This document shows, in pieces, positions 57,492-64,000 of a DNA stretch of 64,000 nt. Source of the stretch: Carex sylvatica (lineage: Eukaryota; Streptophyta; Magnoliopsida; Poales; Cyperaceae). Each line of letters starts with the position of its first letter. Positions within the stretch are counted from its first letter, which is position 1. Below the pieces are notes generated by a model that searched no databases, was not told the origin of the DNA, and was given only the letters and a program-made list of their open reading frames with translations. The stretch is from the NCBI GenBank assembly GCA_964058845.1, contig CAXKVR010000031.1, positions 586,001 through 650,000 on the forward strand, given 5' to 3'. A program made the position numbers and the translations under genes.

Positions 57492-59607
57492 CTAATTATA
57501 ACAGGACAATTTACAAGAAGAAAAAAAAAAAACATAGCCTAATAAAAATCCTAGTATCAAAGAAAGAGACAACATAATCCTAGGACTGTGGTTTGAACCG
57601 TACAAAGTACAAATTTGAATCCAGAATTTAAGGTATATTTGTTCAGGCTTAATCATCAGCTTCGCGTACTTCTTACGGTTGTAGATTTTGAATGCCGGTA
57701 CAACCTGAACATTTTCAGATATTGCTATTAGGGGGCACCGGTTTATATCCACCTGCGACCCAAGAAAGGAAATAATGAGTACAATAAAGGAATTTATATT
57801 TAATTTGTTCTAATGGACATCACCTTACTAATTCATTTGTTTAGTACTGGTATAAGTATTTTATAAGGATTTATGATCCCAGCGAGATTAGTACCTCTAA
57901 GAATTTAGCGAATGGAAATGAGATGGACAGCGATTCAACAAATGATGTGAACTCGGCACATTCAGTGTTGGATGGATCCGTAAAAAAGACGATTATAAGC
58001 CCTGCATAACGGCATTTGCATCAAATTATAAGCAGCATTCATATTTAAAATCCATGCTGTCAATGACTAAAATAGTTAATCAACATATTTATTTGTGCAA
58101 CATGCGGTAAATATGATACCATTAGTTGTTTTGAAAAGTGGTAAATGATATATAGATTGAGTGCTCACCAGGTGCAGATATGGCAACATTATACTCTTCT
58201 ATGCTGCTGAACTGCTCAACCCCTCTTTTATGTTTACTGTCTGAAATGTCCTCACCGAGCGAAGCTTTTTCCTCATTTTTCTTCGCACTTTCATCCGATT
58301 TCCCTAGCTAATTTTTTAAATGAAGTATAACACTAATAAAATCAATCCAACACAAGTACAAAAAATTGAGCATGTCAGCAATCAATCTTTAAGTAAGATG
58401 AGTGGTTCTTTTGGGAAAGAGAATACTTACCGCAAAATATGGACTGGAAAATAGGTTGTCATCTAGAGGGTTATTTTCATAGAATTTATCGACAAGATTG
58501 CTAAATTTGATGACCCTTTTCCATTGATTCAATCTCATCTGACATGCTGCCAGTTTATTGAGCAATGCAACATTTGGCCAAGCATACTCCAACCCAATCA
58601 TGTATTTTTCATACGCTTCCATGTATTTTCGTAAGTGGAGCATTTGATCTCCTTCATCTCGAGCTAATTTTGCCATGTGAACACGCTCCAATATGGTGGT
58701 AACTTTGTCATTTGATGGGTCTAATATGTGGGCCTGCCGTGCCGCTTTAACTGCATTCTCAATCCTGACAAGTAAATGCCGTGTTAAAACTTCATCCACA
58801 TTGGAGTATTAGCAGCTAATATAGGATAGAATTTTTTTTGTATTACATTAGCAGAAAATAAATTTGAAGCCCTGCGTGAGCTCAATAGTCACTTGCTATT
58901 TGTAATGACCAAAATATTGTTTGAGTCAGTATCGAATCAGCTAATACATACTGGCACCGTGTATTAGTAAAAAAAAAAAAAAAAAAAAAAAGCTGGTGCA
59001 TGCCTAAAGAAATGGTTACAGAGTACAAGTTAGAGACAAATTTTGGATCGTACCTTCCTAATGCCAACTCAATCTTTCCATGAATAATGCATATGTACGA
59101 CTCCCATAGCATGCCAAGAGAAAATGGGGGTTCCAGCTTTGGTGCCAGCTTGTGAGATTTCGAGATTGTTTCCTTGGCTTGGTCAAGTCTATTAAGACTG
59201 ACAAGACGGTCGGCCTTCATTGCAAGGCTCTGGAAAATGTGATACATCTTCTATATCATTTTTATTCTTAGAACTAACAGCTCAGAGGAAAAAATCCTTG
59301 CTTTCAGCAAAAATGGGTACCAGGATATGCTGACTATGTACCACTGGTAACAGACTCCAGTGCATCAACAATGACATTTTCGTATAAGAAAAAAAAAAAC
59401 AGAGAGAGAGAGAGAGAAAAAAAGGGGTTAATTACATATCGAGTTATTGTTCCAGTTGCAATGAAGCTGTCAACTTGCTCCCGATGAGTAGAATTATCAA
59501 GGTGGTCTTCCAGTTCTTTTGTGTTTTCAGATAGCTTCTTCTCCAGTCGGTCCTCCAGTCTCTTTATGTTATTGGGTAATGCGTCCTGGTTTTGGAGTTC
59601 TCTGAGG
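57492..59607 (-). CDS. TTL-like gene (TPR plus inactive thioredoxin-like domain), 5' part missing
   Basis: Six exons join in frame on the minus strand with GT-AG borders: 59436-59607, 59054-59229, 58431-58764, 58169-58307, 57895-58001, 57492-57752. The first visible exon encodes a charged helical stretch (KRLEDRLEKKLSENTKELED). The next two encode TPR-like helices (LNRLDQAKETI, LGRIENAVKAARQAHILDPSN, LLNKLAACQMRLNQWKRVIKF). The last three match a thioredoxin fold without a CxxC site (IIVFFTDPSNTECAEF, SENVQVVPAFKIY). This order is that of plant TTL proteins, co-chaperone-like scaffolds linked in Arabidopsis to osmotic stress and brassinosteroid signalling. Family members have further TPRs upstream and one more before the thioredoxin part, which appears lost here. 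Exons 5' of 59607 would lie where the telomere now is, so a normal full transcript is not possible from this locus. Confidence 0.8.
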
Positions 59608-59811
59608 CTGGAATTAAAAGGACATCAATGCAGAAAATGTAGTATATATTGAGGGGCAAGACAACTTCTGATGCACGTAGGGAAAACAATTTTCAACTTC
59701 CGATCCTTAAAACAAAATTTTACTAACTAATATAAAGATCAAATCCTTACATGTCTAAAGGTACATAATGATAACACTAATTCAATTTGACTGTGAGTTC
59801 TTTTATAAGAA
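59608..59811 (-). other. Remaining piece of a TTL-like intron up to the telomere
   Basis: The minus strand ends with a pyrimidine-rich acceptor (TTTTAATTCCAG) at 59608. No exon is seen in the 204 bases before the telomere begins, so the break lies in this intron or just upstream of it. Confidence 0.65.
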
Positions 59812-62800
59812 TTTGGGGTTTAGGGTTTAGGGTTTAGGGTTTAGGGTTTAGGGTTTAGGGTTTAGGGTTTAGGGTTTAGGGTTTAGGGTTTAGGGTTTAG
59901 GGTTTAGGGTTTAGGGTTTAGGGTTTAGGGTTTAGGGTTTAGGGTTTAGGGTTTAGGGTTTAGGGTTTAGGGTTTAGGGTTTAGGGTTTAGGGTTTAGGG
60001 TTTAGGGTTTAGGGTTTAGGGTTTAGGGTTTAGGGTTTAGGGTTTAGGGTTTAGGGTTTAGGGTTTAGGGTTTAGGGTTTAGGGTTTAGGGTTTAGGGTT
60101 TAGGGTTTAGGGTTTAGGGTTTAGGGTTTAGGGTTTAGGGTTTAGGGTTTAGGGTTTAGGGTTTAGGGTTTAGGGTTTAGGGTTTAGGGTTTAGGGTTTA
60201 GGGTTTAGGGTTTAGGGTTTAGGGTTTAGGGTTTAGGGTTTAGGGTTTAGGGTTTAGGGTTTAGGGTTTAGGGTTTAGGGTTTAGGGTTTAGGGTTTAGG
60301 GTTTAGGGTTTAGGGTTTAGGGTTTAGGGTTTAGGGTTTAGGGTTTAGGGTTTAGGGTTTAGGGTTTAGGGTTTAGGGTTTAGGGTTTAGGGTTTAGGGT
60401 TTAGGGTTTAGGGTTTAGGGTTTAGGGTTTAGGGTTTAGGGTTTAGGGTTTAGGGTTTAGGGTTTAGGGTTTAGGGTTTAGGGTTTAGGGTTTAGGGTTT
60501 AGGGTTTAGGGTTTAGGGTTTAGGGTTTAGGGTTTAGGGTTTAGGGTTTAGGGTTTAGGGTTTAGGGTTTAGGGTTTAGGGTTTAGGGTTTAGGGTTTAG
60601 GGTTTAGGGTTTAGGGTTTAGGGTTTAGGGTTTAGGGTTTAGGGTTTAGGGTTTAGGGTTTAGGGTTTAGGGTTTAGGGTTTAGGGTTTAGGGTTTAGGG
60701 TTTAGGGTTTAGGGTTTAGGGTTTAGGGTTTAGGGTTTAGGGTTTAGGGTTTAGGGTTTAGGGTTTAGGGTTTAGGGTTTAGGGTTTAGGGTTTAGGGTT
60801 TAGGGTTTAGGGTTTAGGGTTTAGGGTTTAGGGTTTAGGGTTTAGGGTTTAGGGTTTAGGGTTTAGGGTTTAGGGTTTAGGGTTTAGGGTTTAGGGTTTA
60901 GGGTTTAGGGTTTAGGGTTTAGGGTTTAGGGTTTAGGGTTTAGGGTTTAGGGTTTAGGGTTTAGGGTTTAGGGTTTAGGGTTTAGGGTTTAGGGTTTAGG
61001 GTTTAGGGTTTAGGGTTTAGGGTTTAGGGTTTAGGGTTTAGGGTTTAGGGTTTAGGGTTTAGGGTTTAGGGTTTAGGGTTTAGGGTTTAGGGTTTAGGGT
61101 TTAGGGTTTAGGGTTTAGGGTTTAGGGTTTAGGGTTTAGGGTTTAGGGTTTAGGGTTTAGGGTTTAGGGTTTAGGGTTTAGGGTTTAGGGTTTAGGGTTT
61201 AGGGTTTAGGGTTTAGGGTTTAGGGTTTAGGGTTTAGGGTTTAGGGTTTAGGGTTTAGGGTTTAGGGTTTAGGGTTTAGGGTTTAGGGTTTAGGGTTTAG
61301 GGTTTAGGGTTTAGGGTTTAGGGTTTAGGGTTTAGGGTTTAGGGTTTAGGGTTTAGGGTTTAGGGTTTAGGGTTTAGGGTTTAGGGTTTAGGGTTTAGGG
61401 TTTAGGGTTTAGGGTTTAGGGTTTAGGGTTTAGGGTTTAGGGTTTAGGGTTTAGGGTTTAGGGTTTAGGGTTTAGGGTTTAGGGTTTAGGGTTTAGGGTT
61501 TAGGGTTTAGGGTTTAGGGTTTAGGGTTTAGGGTTTAGGGTTTAGGGTTTAGGGTTTAGGGTTTAGGGTTTAGGGTTTAGGGTTTAGGGTTTAGGGTTTA
61601 GGGTTTAGGGTTTAGGGTTTAGGGTTTAGGGTTTAGGGTTTAGGGTTTAGGGTTTAGGGTTTAGGGTTTAGGGTTTAGGGTTTAGGGTTTAGGGTTTAGG
61701 GTTTAGGGTTTAGGGTTTAGGGTTTAGGGTTTAGGGTTTAGGGTTTAGGGTTTAGGGTTTAGGGTTTAGGGTTTAGGGTTTAGGGTTTAGGGTTTAGGGT
61801 TTAGGGTTTAGGGTTTAGGGTTTAGGGTTTAGGGTTTAGGGTTTAGGGTTTAGGGTTTAGGGTTTAGGGTTTAGGGTTTAGGGTTTAGGGTTTAGGGTTT
61901 AGGGTTTAGGGTTTAGGGTTTAGGGTTTAGGGTTTAGGGTTTAGGGTTTAGGGTTTAGGGTTTAGGGTTTAGGGTTTAGGGTTTAGGGTTTAGGGTTTAG
62001 GGTTTAGGGTTTAGGGTTTAGGGTTTAGGGTTTAGGGTTTAGGGTTTAGGGTTTAGGGTTTAGGGTTTAGGGTTTAGGGTTTAGGGTTTAGGGTTTAGGG
62101 TTTAGGGTTTAGGGTTTAGGGTTTAGGGTTTAGGGTTTAGGGTTTAGGGTTTAGGGTTTAGGGTTTAGGGTTTAGGGTTTAGGGTTTAGGGTTTAGGGTT
62201 TAGGGTTTAGGGTTTAGGGTTTAGGGTTTAGGGTTTAGGGTTTAGGGTTTAGGGTTTAGGGTTTAGGGTTTAGGGTTTAGGGTTTAGGGTTTAGGGTTTA
62301 GGGTTTAGGGTTTAGGGTTTAGGGTTTAGGGTTTAGGGTTTAGGGTTTAGGGTTTAGGGTTTAGGGTTTAGGGTTTAGGGTTTAGGGTTTAGGGTTTAGG
62401 GTTTAGGGTTTAGGGTTTAGGGTTTAGGGTTTAGGGTTTAGGGTTTAGGGTTTAGGGTTTAGGGTTTAGGGTTTAGGGTTTAGGGTTTAGGGTTTAGGGT
62501 TTAGGGTTTAGGGTTTAGGGTTTAGGGTTTAGGGTTTAGGGTTTAGGGTTTAGGGTTTAGGGTTTAGGGTTTAGGGTTTAGGGTTTAGGGTTTAGGGTTT
62601 AGGGTTTAGGGTTTAGGGTTTAGGGTTTAGGGTTTAGGGTTTAGGGTTTAGGGTTTAGGGTTTAGGGTTTAGGGTTTAGGGTTTAGGGTTTAGGGTTTAG
62701 GGTTTAGGGTTTAGGGTTTAGGGTTTAGGGTTTAGGGTTTAGGGTTTAGGGTTTAGGGTTTAGGGTTTAGGGTTTAGGGTTTAGGGTTTAGGGTTTAGGG

Positions 62801-64000
62801 TTTAGGGTTTAGGGTTTAGGGTTTAGGGTTTAGGGTTTAGGGTTTAGGGTTTAGGGTTTAGGGTTTAGGGTTTAGGGTTTAGGGTTTAGGGTTTAGGGTT
62901 TAGGGTTTAGGGTTTAGGGTTTAGGGTTTAGGGTTTAGGGTTTAGGGTTTAGGGTTTAGGGTTTAGGGTTTAGGGTTTAGGGTTTAGGGTTTAGGGTTTA
63001 GGGTTTAGGGTTTAGGGTTTAGGGTTTAGGGTTTAGGGTTTAGGGTTTAGGGTTTAGGGTTTAGGGTTTAGGGTTTAGGGTTTAGGGTTTAGGGTTTAGG
63101 GTTTAGGGTTTAGGGTTTAGGGTTTAGGGTTTAGGGTTTAGGGTTTAGGGTTTAGGGTTTAGGGTTTAGGGTTTAGGGTTTAGGGTTTAGGGTTTAGGGT
63201 TTAGGGTTTAGGGTTTAGGGTTTAGGGTTTAGGGTTTAGGGTTTAGGGTTTAGGGTTTAGGGTTTAGGGTTTAGGGTTTAGGGTTTAGGGTTTAGGGTTT
63301 AGGGTTTAGGGTTTAGGGTTTAGGGTTTAGGGTTTAGGGTTTAGGGTTTAGGGTTTAGGGTTTAGGGTTTAGGGTTTAGGGTTTAGGGTTTAGGGTTTAG
63401 GGTTTAGGGTTTAGGGTTTAGGGTTTAGGGTTTAGGGTTTAGGGTTTAGGGTTTAGGGTTTAGGGTTTAGGGTTTAGGGTTTAGGGTTTAGGGTTTAGGG
63501 TTTAGGGTTTAGGGTTTAGGGTTTAGGGTTTAGGGTTTAGGGTTTAGGGTTTAGGGTTTAGGGTTTAGGGTTTAGGGTTTAGGGTTTAGGGTTTAGGGTT
63601 TAGGGTTTAGGGTTTAGGGTTTAGGGTTTAGGGTTTAGGGTTTAGGGTTTAGGGTTTAGGGTTTAGGGTTTAGGGTTTAGGGTTTAGGGTTTAGGGTTTA
63701 GGGTTTAGGGTTTAGGGTTTAGGGTTTAGGGTTTAGGGTTTAGGGTTTAGGGTTTAGGGTTTAGGGTTTAGGGTTTAGGGTTTAGGGTTTAGGGTTTAGG
63801 GTTTAGGGTTTAGGGTTTAGGGTTTAGGGTTTAGGGTTTAGGGTTTAGGGTTTAGGGTTTAGGGTTTAGGGTTTAGGGTTTAGGGTTTAGGGTTTAGGGT
63901 TTAGGGTTTAGGGTTTAGGGTTTAGGGTTTAGGGTTTAGGGTTTAGGGTTTAGGGTTTAGGGTTTAGGGTTTAGGGTTTAGGGTTTAGGGTTTAGGGTTT
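59812..64000 (+). repeat. Telomere, (TTTAGGG)n
   Basis: One variant unit TTTGGGG (59812-59818) is followed by an uninterrupted TTTAGGG array to the window end, 4,182 bases or about 597 units. I noticed no variant unit inside. The G-rich strand runs 5' to 3' toward the right, which identifies the right end of the chromosome. There is no subtelomeric satellite between the TTL-like intron and the array. Confidence 0.98.

Noticed and set aside
1..59811. tRNA, rRNA or snRNA genes
   Set aside because: I saw no cloverleaf with A and B boxes, no rRNA core sequence and no snRNA motif. The tRNA-like matches at 2102 and 55301 are retrotransposon primer sites.

Overview
The window is the right-hand end of a flowering-plant chromosome. 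It ends in about 4.2 kb of uninterrupted (TTTAGGG)n on the + strand, the Arabidopsis-type telomere repeat with the G-rich strand pointing outward. The rest is AT-rich DNA dominated by nested plant transposable elements with GT-AG introns, and there is only one host-gene remnant. I cannot name the species.

1-9,738: a Ty3/gypsy chromovirus-type LTR retrotransposon, Tekay/Del-like, with its 5' LTR cut by the window edge. Its gag-pol stays in one frame for 1,575 codons but carries six in-frame stops, all TGA, and a Glu-to-Lys change at the third integrase catalytic position. A MITE sits in the 5' LTR only. 9,739-25,140: a field of small non-autonomous DNA elements. It holds a 1.36 kb Mutator-like fold-back with a perfect 9-bp target duplication, several MITEs, a likely Helitron carrying a captured exon, and a cluster of MITEs that share an inner stem but have different ends. 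25,141-32,050: AT-rich DNA in which I see no gene.

32,055-37,229: a decayed CACTA (En/Spm) copy on the minus strand, truncated at its left end. 37,820-57,115: one minus-strand LTR retrotransposon with no coding capacity. It is defined by LTRs of about 1.8 kb, a primer binding site, a polypurine tract and a GTGAC target duplication on both sides. A 12,977-bp CACTA element (42,129-55,105) is inserted in it, bounded by CACTAGTG termini and a perfect 3-bp CTT duplication. A MITE with a perfect 10-bp duplication is inserted in the CACTA element, making a three-level nest.

The large CACTA element looks structurally intact. It has an open 1,122-aa TNP2 transposase and an 11-coding-exon gene for a 751-aa protein that combines an En/Spm-type N-terminal region with a C-terminal Ulp1-like cysteine protease domain. 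Palindromic GATCGG arrays lie at both ends and directly upstream of both genes, a 192-bp hairpin lies in the TNP2 leader intron, and a small repeat-protein reading frame is absent from the sister copy. The decayed copy lies head-to-head with it, so the pair forms a multi-kilobase inverted repeat. This unit is the most interesting system in the window.

57,492-59,607 holds the 3' exons of a minus-strand TTL-like (TPR plus thioredoxin-like) gene. Its 5' part is missing: the telomere starts about 205 bp upstream of the first visible exon, inside an intron, with only one variant repeat at the junction. This looks like a broken chromosome end healed by telomere addition.
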